NCBI RefSeq assembly: GCF_022581195.2 | Contig: NC_061459.1 | Span: 6,324,001-6,388,000 of the forward strand | DNA length: 64,000 nt | Source of the DNA: Helicoverpa zea | Taxonomy: Eukaryota; Arthropoda; Insecta; Lepidoptera; Noctuidae | Reading direction: 5' to 3' | In this document: one piece after another, positions 27,119-38,700 of the stretch | Layout of the letters: each line of letters begins with the position of its first letter | Numbering within the stretch: position 1 is the first letter of the stretch | The notes under the pieces: generated by a model | Database searches by the model: none | What the model was told of the DNA's origin: nothing | What the model saw: the letters and a program-made list of their open reading frames with translations, nothing else | Made by a program: the position numbers and the translations under genes

Positions 27119-27480
27119 TTTGGACGACTGAGTGATCGTGTTTGGAGATCCCATGACATAAAGCTGCAAACTAAAATTGACGTGTACAAGGCACTAGTAA
27201 TGCCTGTGCTTATGTACGGTGCAGAAACTTGGTGCCTGTACAAGTCAGATATTAAAAAACTCGACACATTCCATCTCAGGTGTCTGAGGTCCATCCTTAG
27301 AATTAAGTGGCAGGATCGCATTCCCAACACAGAGGTGCTCCGACGGTCCAATATGTATGGAATGGAGGCGTTGCTAATGCAGCGACAACTCAGGTGGTGT
27401 GGACACGTCCTTCGAATGGACAACCACCGTCTACCTAAAGCGGTCTTTTACTCAGAGATGGCTGAAGGTAAACGGAAGCG
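27119..27480 (+). pseudogene. LINE reverse transcriptase, region after the catalytic core (inverted)
   Basis: An open frame beginning FGRLSDRVW continues as KIDVYKALVMPVLMYGAETW, then HLRCLRSILRIKWQDRIPN, then LRWCGHVLRM and ends EGKRKR at the target duplication. These are familiar landmarks of the region downstream of the reverse-transcriptase active site in insect endonuclease-reverse transcriptase LINEs. The catalytic residues themselves lie upstream and are absent. It is inverted relative to the finger fragment at 26820-27118. The clade cannot be fixed from this piece alone. Confidence 0.88.
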
Positions 27481-27493
27481 AGCATGCTTTTTA
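27481..27493. repeat. Target-site duplication, right copy
   Basis: AGCATGCTTTTTA, an exact copy of 26758-26770, adjoins the inverted 5' part of the LINE. Confidence 0.85.
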
Positions 27494-27550
27494 ACCTAGT
27501 GCTGAAAGTATTTCTCCCGGAACGCGGATGAAGTTGCTGGCGGAAACTGG
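27494..27550 (+). mobile_element. Right half of a Helitron-like repeat
   Basis: The sequence CTCCCGGAACGCGGATGAAG, then GCTGGCGGAAACTGG, matches the 3' end of the repeats that finish at 32703 and 49943 (ACGCGGGTGAAACCGC..CTAG). It ends in CTGG followed by T, a CTRR-T terminus. The LINE appears to have landed inside this older copy. Confidence 0.6.
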
Positions 27551-28000
27551 TATCAAATAAAACTGAAATGTAACAACAAAATTCCAAAAATTCAACAAGA
27601 AATCCAAGCAACCGTATCAATAAATTGTTATTGTTCTGCGAATGAATATGGATTAGTAGATTTCTCGTAGCGCACTGTGTTCGTTGAAAACAAACGAGAC
27701 TCCAAGTGCGGCCCGACCGCAAATGTAATCGAATAGGAAATAGGAAATGTCTAGTTACTGCTATCTGCTGCTTCAATCTGTTTGTTCACGCAGCAATGAA
27801 GACATTTAACAATTTGTGTTCTGTTTATACACTGCGAAAATATTGCGTAAATACGCCATACCTCATTGTCAGCCTATTCAACAGAATGTCATTTGGATAC
27901 TTAATAACACCAGCTTTCCCTTGATTGTTTTAAATGAAATGATGTGTAAAAGACACTCGAATGCGTATTTATAATCTGGAAAAACAAAATAATATATAAT
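27551..28000. other. Non-coding, nothing recognised
   Basis: Only accidental opposed frames (27435-27776 minus and 27706-27924 plus). No domain and no repeat structure. Confidence 0.45.
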
Positions 28001-28046
28001 GGTTAGACTGGACACCGACCTCAACATATTTGGGAAAAGACTAGGT
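28001..28046 (+). mobile_element. SINE tail fragment
   Basis: GGTTAGACTGGACACCGACC followed by TCAACATATTTGGGAAAAGA matches the 3' end of the SINE at 53684-54081 (sense strand GGTTAGACCGGAAGCCGACC, TCAACATGATTGGGAAAAAG). The head is missing. Confidence 0.7.
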
Positions 28047-28461
28047 AGATAAATATAATACTCGAATAGAGAGACTTGAGATAATATATCTTTCCTGAAA
28101 TCAGTTTCGGGTATTCTGTTTTGTTTATGTTTTTATCAGTAGCTTTACAATTACACTGCTAGAGAGTAGCATCGATACTTTATCCAAACAGTCGAGTGCT
28201 CCACGACCGCAGGACGCCCATAAAATTCAAAAGCCTTGCAGAAAACAGATAATCTGTCGAGTAAGCTTTGCAAACAAGAAATATAGAATCGTTTATTAAA
28301 CTGCCCATTAAGAGGAGATTTATACTTGCGATTACATAATTCAATTTTCTTTATACTTGAATGGGAAAGATTAGCGTAATTGTTGTTTCTTAGTGTAAGT
28401 AGAGTGTAAACATTAGAAGGGGAAGTCGGGGGAGCGTGTGATCACGGACGCAACCGCAGCG
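28047..28461. other. Non-coding, nothing recognised
   Basis: AT-rich, with CG content rising towards 28430. No gene or repeat seen. Confidence 0.4.
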
Positions 28462-28480
28462 ATGGCCGTTCGGTGCTCAG
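28462..28480 (+). other. Weak candidate first coding exon
   Basis: GCGATGGCCGTTCGGTGCTCAG is followed directly by GTGAGA, a strong donor, in a CG-rich patch (28430-28560). The mini-exon encodes MAVRCS and would end in phase 1, the phase required to join the CARP exon at 58182. But the joined protein would have no signal peptide, which that family normally has, and the intron would be about 30 kb. It is most likely chance. Confidence 0.12.
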
Positions 28481-29479
28481 GTGAGATTAAAAGTCCGGAG
28501 CAGTTGTTTGCGGTAAGGTGGGGTCGGCTCTCAATGCACATGCACTCGCAACACTGACGCCAGTGCTCGCTATGATTAATGTGCACACCATTCACCTACA
28601 AATAAATGTAGCCCACACCAGGGATATATTGCACCGTAATTTTCAGGTTTCATATTCATTTGTCCGTTTTGTGCTAGATCAAAGCGTGCGGACGCTTTTG
28701 CGTCGAGCGCGGGATGCAATGTGTTATAACGAATGGATCTTGGTATTTAGTAATGGTATTAGTTACCTGACCTGGATGGGAAATTAGTTCTGGTTTGCGT
28801 AGCGCGATAGTTGCCTAATTTTGGTAGTGTTTGAATAAACTGGAGCGATACCTATAACTGAAACTGCTAGAGCATCAATATCTAGATGACGCCTTTAACA
28901 TTTCATGAGCATTTTTATAGTCTTCGATCTTGTTCGTGCATGAGAGATCGGTGATTTAATATGCATTACCTACACCATGACATTTCCATAAGGTATGTTT
29001 TGCTTTGAATTAAATTACTGCAACACGTATTGCAACTTAAATAATCGCGATGTTTATCTACAGCTAGCTTAATAAAGTAAAATATTAGTAGAAGCGATCG
29101 GCGCAGGTTCTCAAGGTGGCGCAGAGATTTATCGCAGTAGGCTTCGACCACAAACGGCACGGCAAGGCTGAGCTGGCCTGCTGACTGATGCCGTACATTT
29201 GTTTCGGCTGATTTACTTTACAGACACACGTTTGCACGACACTGATTTGTTTTGTTTATTTTTTAAATGTCGTTCAGTTGCTGTTTGACTTTTTATAAAG
29301 TCCAATCATGCTAAATAGTGTACGCTCGGATCGTGCCTTGTTACACTCATGCACTACCAATCAGTTTCAATTTAAAATACCGTATTCAAATCTGAACAAG
29401 ATTACACACAGGCGCAAATATTTATCTGAAAGCTAAACCCCTCATAATTAAATAATATAATATCGGTTTAAAATTCGGC
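28481..29479. other. Non-coding, mixed composition
   Basis: Contains CG-rich patches (28490-28560, 29090-29190) and short frames without domains (28518-28787, 28966-29160). Possible regulatory sequence; nothing specific can be shown. Confidence 0.4.
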
Positions 29480-29521
29480 AGTTCGCGTTCACCTCAGACA
29501 AAGTTTTCATTAGGAGCGAGC
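29480..29521 (+). other. Weak candidate untranslated first exon
   Basis: GGCAGTTCGCGTTCACC resembles an insect initiator-type transcript start, and 42 bases on is GAGC followed by GTAAGT, a good donor. No coding sequence lies between. If real it would be a 5' untranslated exon on the same strand as the CARP exon. Based only on motif fit. Confidence 0.13.
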
Positions 29522-31115
29522 GTAAGTTTGCGGCGAGTGTGCGAGTGGGAACGTTTGGCACGATGCTGATAACACAACAAACAACTTGTTACAAACGTGT
29601 TTAGTTTTAGTTATTGCTTCGAGTTCGACGCTTTAACTCATTGCTCTAATAATGAAGAGGGTAGGCAGTAATTAAGCTCGGTTTCGTACGAACAGTTTGA
29701 CTTCTCTGATGATCTTATTTGAGGTTGCTGTTTGGAATTATGTTTTCATTAACACATTAAGTTAAAATTGCAATATAATTGAAGATACTTAGGTTATAGG
29801 TATACTAGAACCTAAAGAATACACAAGGTAATTGATATGTCAGTAATGTTAAGACAGTAACCAAATACCTAGTGCCCCACCAAGCGCCATCAAAGTTTAG
29901 AACCCTCATACGACTAGATGACGCCATAAAATGCTAGTAGCAATGAACGGCTAGTTGAGAAACAAAATGAAATACATACAACAGAGTAGTTTTCGCAGAA
30001 AAAGCTTCTAGTCTAACTATGGGCACACTGCAGTTATGCGACGCAAAAGGGAATCCGTTAGTAATGACTAGTGTTTACTTTTAATCCGTCACAGCGCCGG
30101 TGCAGTGATGAATTTTTACACAAGGCCTTGTCAAAGTGATACAAGATTAAATTACGTGCGGGCGCGTGGACCGGTATTCGGATTCAGGCCAGTCTAACAA
30201 ATTTTTCGTTGTTTTTTTTCTCGTACATTCGTTTGCCGGATGTCAAACAGATCTGTAAACCGAAATCAAATTGGGAAATTTGTGTGGATCGGAATTTGTG
30301 TAAAACGTCAGCTATATTGGCATTTTAGGTGTGGGATATATACATTTTTTACGCGGATCCGATTGCCAATTTAAGTGTTAAAAGTTTTGGTTCTCGATGG
30401 CTTTTTAGTAAACAAAAATTTGACGCCAAAATAAATTTGCCCTCACAGTATTTTTTCCACACTCACAGTAATTGTAGTACCTAGCTCTTAAAATCATGTA
30501 AACATTAATTTACGTAACAATTGAAACTGCTCTGATATTAAGAAGATGTTGACAAACTACTGTTAACCAATTGCTTTTCAATAACCACAATTATTATTTG
30601 ACATGATAAATAGATTGCTATTGGCAAGCAACAAATATTTTCAAAAAACTTAACAATAAAATCCGCAAACCATTACAAACATCATCCACACGATAATACG
30701 AAGGTGAAAACTGGCACATTAGACGTGTTTTACTGGCTACGTCTTTTGTAGTGTGTCCGTTACACCATGTTAGGTAAAGGGGCAGGAAAGGGAAGCGGTT
30801 TATCTGTGCTCCGGAACTCAGGAAGACGCAGCCGGCTCCGGCTGCGCTGAATTCCTTTGGGCTTTACATTCGTACCAAATTGCGATTGTGTTATACGCGT
30901 ATGGCGTGACACTGGGAAAAGTGTGAGCGGTTTGTTGTATGCCTTTGTGTAATGGTTTTTATTTGTTTGTTAAAAGGGTAAGGTTTAGTTGTGATGGGAT
31001 TGGTGCATAGTGGAGGGTTGTTTTTCTTATGTAGGTAAATGTGAGTTGATAGCAAAATTATCATAATGTAACTACATAATAACTCTTAAAGGGGTAAAAA
31101 GAGTTCGAATAAGTA
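29522..31115. other. Non-coding, with a small GC hairpin
   Basis: At 30837-30856, CGCAGCCG and its complement enclose GCTC, giving a perfect 8-base-pair hairpin. The rest is AT-rich with no gene recognised. Confidence 0.5.
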
Positions 31116-31680
31116 TCTATAGGGTAAAGGCGGGATAGATGCCCCACTTTTTGAAATATGCTTATAATTTAATAAATATTGGTTCTACATTAATAACACC
31201 TATGAATGTAACTAGTTTAATCCTTTATGTTTATTTGTGATTTGTCTTTTTGGACCTATATACTACACGTTTTGCAGATTTTAGCTTTTTGTAGACCTCA
31301 ATTTTTGGGGATAGATGCCTACCCCTATGGATAGTTGCCCCACCTTGAAAATACTAGCGAGGATAGATGCCTACGGTGCGGGATAGATGCCCTTCATACT
31401 GTTTAAGTATATTATATTAATAATATTTATATATTTTTTGACTTTAATTTATTTGAAATGAAAAGTATTTTGCAGTTTTTTAAATCTTTTTATATTCATT
31501 ATCAGATTAATTAAAATTAACACAATAAAATTCTAAAAGTATTTGTTCAGCAAAAATAATGTATTTTATATTTTAAACCCTTATTATAAAATATTAATTA
31601 TTTAGTTTCAACATGCAAAATCATAAAAATCATTCTTTCTTAAAAACTAAAATAACACAATATACTTAGCATCATAATAT

Positions 31681-31957
31681 TTAACCGGACAGTGCTTTAA
31701 GTTTTCTACATCTCGAGCAAAATTTTCTGAAAAGTATACAGGTTTCATGTAACGAGCACTGACACATTACACATTGAATCCAGTCGGATTTAGACTTTGT
31801 TTATTCATAGTTTTCAAAGCATTATATGCAGTTATTTTTATTTGTATCTTTAGGCTCATCCTGCCCATCTCTTTTAGGCTTCTTCACCGGCAAACCTTTA
31901 GTTTTCAATTCCTTAACTTTGTTCTTAAGTGAATTGTCTTCATCTTCACTGTTTGAA
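31681..31957 (-). pseudogene. Degenerate transposase C-terminal exon with PHD-like finger
   Basis: A single reading frame of 92 codons starts just after an acceptor (ATTTACAG). It reads an acidic stretch (SNSEDEDNS), a lysine-rich stretch (LPVKKPKRDG), two in-frame stops, then SDWIQCVMCQCSLHETCILF and RKFCSRCRK before the final stop. The pattern W-x2-C-x2-C..H-x2-C..C-x2-C is the second half of a PHD finger, which insect pogo/jerky-like transposases often carry at the C-terminus. The two stops (about residues 45 and 52) mark it as a pseudogene. The finger is readily seen; the family link is inference, and the element's TA flanks support it. Confidence 0.6.
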
Positions 31958-32292
31958 CTGTAAATCATTCGTAATCAATAAAAAGTGTAAATACCTATAC
32001 ATAAACACATGAAAAATATAAAAAATATATATTCAAAGCACTTATACACACATTCAGGGTACACGTGGTGTATGGAGGGATAGATGCCCCTAGGGGCATC
32101 TATACCGTAAAAAATCAGGGCAACTATCCTTTTTCACAGGGTTAGATGCCCTAGTAGTTTTTTAAATAAATAAATACAATAGAGCAACTATTTACATCAA
32201 AATGTATACTTCATGAAACAATATACATACGTAATAAAAAAATTGATGGAATTAATATCTACTTATAAAGTTATACAACAGCAAATACTCAC
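31958..32292 (-). other. Probable intron of the transposon gene
   Basis: On the minus strand a consensus donor (AAAG followed by GTGAGT, GT at 32292-32291) faces the acceptor TTTACAG that ends at 31958. The 5' segment (32293-32507) holds a CG-rich tract that may be the promoter and leader of the lost transposase gene. Because the catalytic exons are gone, the deletion probably removed sequence between these two splice sites. Confidence 0.45.
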
Positions 32293-32703
32293 CTTTAAAA
32301 ATTTTACGCTCGCTGTAAGTTCGCCGCGGAGATGAATTCACACACGAGCGAAACGCGACCTCACCCCTCGATGGCGCGTGGCTAATTTAGGTGCGGGGTG
32401 CTTGTGGCTTCTAGTTAAACGGTTGTTTCTTAATCGCGAGCATGGGAAGTAAGGTTTTTTAAAAATGGGGCATCTATCCCACTGCGGCATCTATCCCGCC
32501 TTTACCCTATTACTAATATTATAAAGCTGATGAGTTTGTTTGTTTGTTTGTTTGAACGCGCTAATCTCAGGAACTAATGGTCCGATTTGAAAAATTCTTT
32601 CAGCGTTAGATAGCCCATTTATCGAGGAAGGCTATATGTTTTTTTATCCGGGTTCGTGCAGAGGTTTCCACAGAATGCGGGTGAAACCGCTGGCAGAAGC
32701 TAG

Positions 32704-35700
32704 TATTTCATAAAGAGACAATTTAAGTTCAGAAACTGTTTCACATGTGATAGCCACTCACCATTGCTATACCATTGATAGGTTGACAACTACTCTAAGT
32801 GGAATTTTTAAAACACTATGAATTTCATAAACAGAATGGGTAGATCACGTACTATTTTTGAATCCCCGGATTATTTCAATAACATTTTCTTTGAGAACGT
32901 TTGCCTAGTGCACCGTTTTATTTTCTTATCTTAAGGAAATGTTTCCTTGGCTTTGTCTCCTTTGCAACAAAGCGCGCGCATCAGACGTTGCCCGACCTTT
33001 AGGGACCGATTTTAAACGAAATACTAGATTCCACCCCTGTTTAACCACTTTTAAAGAATCCACCCTACTAAGGGAGAATCTACAGTTATTTCTCTACATT
33101 GTACGTGTATATTAGCTTTAGCGTGTATCGTAAATTCTGGTAAAAAGTGTCACGACTTGTGGAAGTTAACAAACTTGGGATAGGTACTCACTGCGGCTTT
33201 TCACTTTGTCGACAATAAACTCTTCGAAATTGAATAACATACATCAAGTGGAAATCGTAATTGAATTTTAGTTCGAGAAAACATCGCTGTGCTCGCGAAA
33301 ATACATAAAAAATGCGCATGGAGTGTCGTTATTTTTAATGTCCGAAAAAAGTTGAGAATCCCACCTTTTATATTTTTGTGACTATTGTTAATCTTGCTTG
33401 GATATTGGAAAACGTTCACATGTTCTCAGTGGAGATACTTAGATATAAAGAAGAAAGTAAATGCTTAAAATGTCGATACTGTAAAAATAAAGTAGGTAGA
33501 TAAACAACTACAATATAGAAAAGTACTTACCTAAAGCAGAAAATATATTGCACGAGGTGCTCTACTTTTTATTGTTAACAAAATAATATTATTTTTAACT
33601 ACCGTGTACCTACTGTTTACATTGCATCAGCAGTCACTGCCTGGCTGTACCATTAACCGCAGCCTGAGTTTACGTACCTACCTAATTGATGCCTGACAGA
33701 TGAACAAGCAATAGAGATAAAAGATAAATACAGAGCTATTTCTCCAGATGCCTCATATTTCTTGCAAGCAAGTGAAATCCAAAATGAGCCCAAGAATAAG
33801 TAGGTATGAAGACCACATTGTTTACCAGCCGAACCCTAGAATAGTGAATTGGCGCAACTCCTACAAGGTGAACGTAAACGTCTGCCCACAAGAAATACGA
33901 GAAAAGCTAATGACGCTATTTCCTTTAACCCCTACCGCACTGCAGCTACATTCCAAATATAATTTTCAAAGGTGTTCACCGTCGATAGGTAACACATAAA
34001 TTTAAGCGGCGATAGTAATAGGCTAGTGTTGCTGCAGCTTTGATTTAAGACTGGAGCGAGCTGAAAATGCAGACGATATCCAATTGCGGATTTACGTTCC
34101 AACTATTTATTTTAAGCAAGGAAATGCTTCGCTTTTTACGTGAGATTGAGTTAGTTGATTAAAAGAGTAAATGAGGGTGGAGCTGTTAAGTCGCATTCAT
34201 TATCCGTTTGGTTCACATTATTGGTATCTGATTAAGAGGAATCAGGTTTAGTTTTACGTTTCATCTTATTTTAGAGTTCAATTAGCAGTATTTAGTAATA
34301 AAATAAACGAAAATAAAAGTAATAAAAGAAAGCGTTTGCTACAGTTGATAAATTATATTAGGTAAGTGCTTAAGGGATACATAAGAAACATTTGTAAGAG
34401 CTCCAACGTATCCAAGATAATTTATCTCCCGAAACTTTTACAGCACATTTCCTATGAGTATACGTTTTTCGTTGTATCCTGGAGAAAGGTCTAGTCCCTA
34501 TAGCGTCTAGCCCCTAATACAGTGAGCTCTTGGATGGCCGTAAGTGGTGTTTTGCACAGCAAACAAATACTCCGTGAAATTAACTGCGCCCGCCGCGCCC
34601 CGAACGCTTCGGACGCCTCGATTTCGTTTCGCGAGGATTTACAACTGCTAGAAATGACACGAAAATGCTTTATTGTGAAATGGATTTCTATAAAATTGAA
34701 TTTGTACGAAAAGCCTTCAAACAATTCTTTATGCGAATTATATATTGATTCATACAAAAATAAATGGCTAACTGTTTTTAAGAGAAATAAAAGGTACCGT
34801 AGTTGAAATATGAACTTACCGATAAATGTATTAATCTCTTCTTATTACTTCACTCAAACATAAACATGAAAGCACACCTGGTTTTTAAATCCATAACTTT
34901 ATAATAAGTAATTTTGTTTTTGTTACTAAATATTTTGTAATAAGTCATTTTGTATATTAATTGATCATAATATTATTTCGTGCCGAACTCCCCTTGGATA
35001 AAAGTCACGTCGCTTCTAGTACATTCTTGAGATCCCTTCGAGGGCATCTACTTATCTTGCTACTGTCGGCCAACACTTTTACAGAATCTCGACAAGTTTT
35101 ATGTTGTTCTTAGAAGATTTGGTCTAAAAGTATTCTATCCCTTAGTTACATACGAAAGTCAAGTCAACGTACTGCAGTTTTTTAACACTTCAAAGTAGCG
35201 AAATAACTCTCTTTTAAGTTAGATATAAAAAAAAAAAACAAAAGCATCAAATAAGCAATTCAATTTATTCCGAAAAACCGCAGAGGAGTTTCATTGTATC
35301 AAATAAATGGCATCGAGGTTTGATTTTCATAGTCAGTGACAGATTAAACCATTTCGATAACTTTTTCTGCAGTGAAGTTACCAACGCAAAGAACCAGGAA
35401 CCAATGCAATAAATTAAACCTCTCAGGACTGACCCGTCTACGGGCTTAATTAACTTTTCACTAGGCATTTTTAAACGAATAAAAAAGTTGGAAGGGAATA
35501 TGGTTACTGAATCACATTGTTTGAAAAAGTTTCCGTTTGAGGTCTGCGATTGGTAATCTAGGCTGAAAGTCAAGGATGTTTGTATACATAGTTTGAGAAA
35601 ATCTTCTCTACTATGTAAGATAAGATAAGTTATGATGATGAAGGCATATAGATACCTGTCTTATAAAATATATGAAAGTTTTCTGTAACTATGCATGAAC

Positions 35701-38700
35701 TTATGTACCTACTTACTTATCAATTTATTACTGTTGTACCTATGTTGTTAAAAAGCTTGATGTTGAGATTGAATTACAAATTGTGACATTTAGTAGACTT
35801 ACAGGCGTTGGATTACGAGACCTACCTCCGATGAAAAATTCTGGAAAATACCTCTTAACATGGCCAAAAAAATGACATAAAAATAAACTGCTGGTAATAT
35901 TGCACCTGCCTGCTTAATTTGACATGGGTCGTCTTGCATGTATCACTTTGACAGGCCGAGTAAATTTCTGTCGCATGCCTGAATAAATAATCACGTCGTT
36001 TACGTCACAAGAAACCATTGAACACACGGATAGGCTCATGAATATTCAAGTTATATTATCATCTCCAACATTACATGCCCAGGGCGGGTATATGCATATT
36101 ATTTTCTTAATAATACTTTGTGCCAGATAGTTTTTCCACTATAATTTTCGTGGAAAACTGGGTACTTTTAGTAAATTTATGTAGTCACAATTTTCGCTAT
36201 CAAATTTCACAAATATGAAACTACATTGCGCTTGGAAAATCGTGAGTTAGTATTTACTAATAGTACTGGTAAAATCAGACAAAACGATACGTAGTATTCC
36301 ACACAAAAAATCATCTGCATATACCTTTGAAAAGACGAGTAATAACTAACCCATCACGAACTTGTCTTCTACTGAACTATGTTAATTAGCTCACTATCAT
36401 GAGTGTTTCTAATGACGCTAAGAAGATTCCAAGAAAAAGTCCGACTTAAAAAATGAAAAAGCTTTTATTTGTTAGTAAACAAAGCGGTATAGTGGCAAAC
36501 AGAGACGTTTTGGCTAAGGCGTAGTAATATATTAAGTGCTAGCACGCGACCTCGCAATAAGTCTGCCTCGCCTACTTTGCCGCTAGATAACAATTATAAA
36601 TCTTACTAATACTTCTCACTGTCCACACCGACCATTTGTAGTCAAGTTTTGATTTTATAAAAGTAAACTTTATTGTTTAATACTAGAGACTATTATGCAA
36701 TGGTACTTGTGTTACGTTTTATGTAGCATTACACTTTTAACTAGAATGTTAGGAGAGTCTTACGAAACTTTGCAGTATTGAGCTTCAGTTTTTATTTTAC
36801 TTAATTTATTTTATTATTTCCTTGAATCTAGTACCTGCCTTCGTCGTTTTCTATTGCAAAATATTTAAATTACAATTACATAAATATAAGAAACACGCAA
36901 TTTGATAATATAGTAGGTGCTTACATCTTTGTTAGAAGTTGAGCCGAAACAATATATTTACATACCTACTTAAATGCATGAGAAACATTATTTTTGGAGG
37001 TAAATCTAACCAAATCGCGCAATTAAGAATTCTAGTCAGGCATTCCAAATGTTCGACTTTTAGTTTTTCTAATAAAAATAAAGTTGGAATGCAATCTAAA
37101 AGTTTTATCCCACAATGCTGGCACAAAAAATACTTTGTTTTATATAAATCATTCGGTTCAATCAAAAGAAAACCCAATATATTATCCATAAAATGTTGGA
37201 GATGTCTGACATCTCTCATTGAACCCCTTGAGCTCGTGGCATACGAGAGTCATAAAAAACTATGTTATGTTCCAAAATATTCGGATCCGTTGTCGTGGAC
37301 AGGACATCATAAAAGCATCAAGAAGCCATCAGAGGTAGTAACAGGTTGTCCCCGCATACAACATTCTTTACATTTTTACCCATTTGTGTAAGATAAATGG
37401 TGTGTTTCGGTCTGAGAGTGATATTACCGCGTCATGTTATTTCGGCTTGAATACATCTAGACAGATTAGTCTGTGGCTACGTACGATGAATGGTTTTGAA
37501 TGTCTAAAGCATAATGTAGTGTACAGAGCACAAAAGGAGCTTAAAAATATTTATTTTCCTGAAGGGTGGGCACCATAATTTTGGATCGTCTGTCTGTTAT
37601 AGATTAGTATGAAATAGGAAAATATTAAGGAGAAGACACTCAATTACAAAATGCATTTTTGTAAAAAGCCTTGTTGAGTATATTTATTTTTGACTTTAGA
37701 AAACTTCTAGAATGAAACGGAAAAAAAAAAACAAAACATTTCATGCAGCAATTAATTCACGTCCGTACTACCCAGCAATCAAAACAAACTTTCATAATAA
37801 TAAATAAAGTAGCGAAACATTAATTTTGCGAAGTGTGAGCCGTGAAGTCTGGGTGCATCGGAAGTGTTCGGTGACTCCGCAGTCGGCAGTCGACAGTCGC
37901 CCCTCACGATGCGATGTTTATATCAGTTTAAAAGGCGAGTACACCGATCGCAGCGTTTCCTTTAGCGACAACATAAAAGAATTTCCAAGAAATAACGCCA
38001 GCATTTGAATAGCGGTAGAACATGTTCCTGAATGCTTTTCACCGGCTTAAAACAGCAATACTATTGCTTTTTGAATTTTGCTCTTTTGTAAATGTTTTTA
38101 AAGTAAATTGTCTTGTTGTAGACTTTTTGTTGTCAGGTTGTCGAATCTTTTAGTTATTAATGTTGTTTAAGTTTTTAGTTTAGGTGGTTATTATATCAAT
38201 GGTTTATTATAAAAGTTAACTAAAGTTTTACTTATTTTTTTTTTAAGTTACTCTCCTGAAGGAGAGTTTCCGCTATTTACAACTTTACACTGCCTGAAAC
38301 TCAACAACTGATTGAATGCTGCACTTATTAAATAAATTATGTAAAACCATGTGCGTAAAATAATAATATAAAAATAATTCATTTTAATTGATACAAACAA
38401 AAGATTTTCATTTGAATATTTTAATTTAACTATGTTTCATTACGAAACGACCCACTGGTTACCAGTGAAATTTCACACTTATTTGAGTGTAAGTAATTTA
38501 CAATTGCTTTACATTTAATCAAAACAAATAAAAAAACAATGAAATATTCTCAATAAAATTGTTTAACATTGAATAAAGCTCTTCGCATCGTTGTAAATCT
38601 TTTAAAGATTGTTGTTTTTGTTCTTCTCTGTCTACGAGGATTATTGTACTAGCAATAAAACGTACACAAAGCGAAACTGGGCTACAATCTTTATAAGATT

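Larger units (their letters stand above)
26771..27480 (-). mobile_element. 5'-inverted, 5'-truncated LINE insertion
   Basis: The unit lies between two perfect 13-base target duplications. Its 3' part (26771-27118) is in minus orientation and its 5' part (27119-27480) is flipped to plus. The two parts encode adjacent pieces of one polypeptide: the plus part ends EGKRKR, and the minus part begins just beyond, at DVFKRHLKACGIDP. The inner junction at 27117-27123 (CTTTTGG) could belong to either part, which suggests short microhomology. The minus-strand 3' end is a (TA)n tail. This is the structure expected from twin priming during target-primed reverse transcription. The inversion and duplications are seen; the mechanism is inferred. 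Confidence 0.9.
31122..32507 (-). mobile_element. TA-flanked TIR transposon, deletion derivative
   Basis: The 22-base terminal inverted repeats match perfectly (GGGTAAAGGCGGGATAGA and four more bases) and are flanked by TA on both sides, as in the Tc1/mariner/pogo group. The motif GGATAGATGCC and close variants recur about eleven times, in both orientations, near the ends (for example 31132, 31308, 31361, 31380, 32077, 32095, 32469, 32486); subterminal iteration of this kind usually marks transposase-binding sites. On the minus strand a 5' segment ends in a strong donor and a downstream exon encodes a PHD-like finger. The catalytic domain is absent, so it is non-autonomous. Confidence 0.8.
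31116..32703 (+). mobile_element. Helitron-like short repeat, interrupted by a transposon
   Basis: After removing the 1386-base insertion at 31122-32507 and one TA, the ends join as TCTATA-TTACTAATATT-ATAAAG, the 5' end of the family seen uninterrupted at 49748. The body continues from 32510 with (GTTT)n, CGCTAATCTCAGGAACTA and CCGATTTGAAAAATTCTTTC. It ends with GCGGGTGAAACCGC (a GCGG/CCGC hairpin) and CTAG at 32700-32703. An A precedes the TC and a T follows the CTAG, as in Helitron insertions between A and T. It encodes nothing and is non-autonomous. Confidence 0.65.

Noticed and set aside
27073..27423. 116-codon minus frame over the LINE
   Set aside because: It is antisense to the reverse-transcriptase fragment at 27119-27480.
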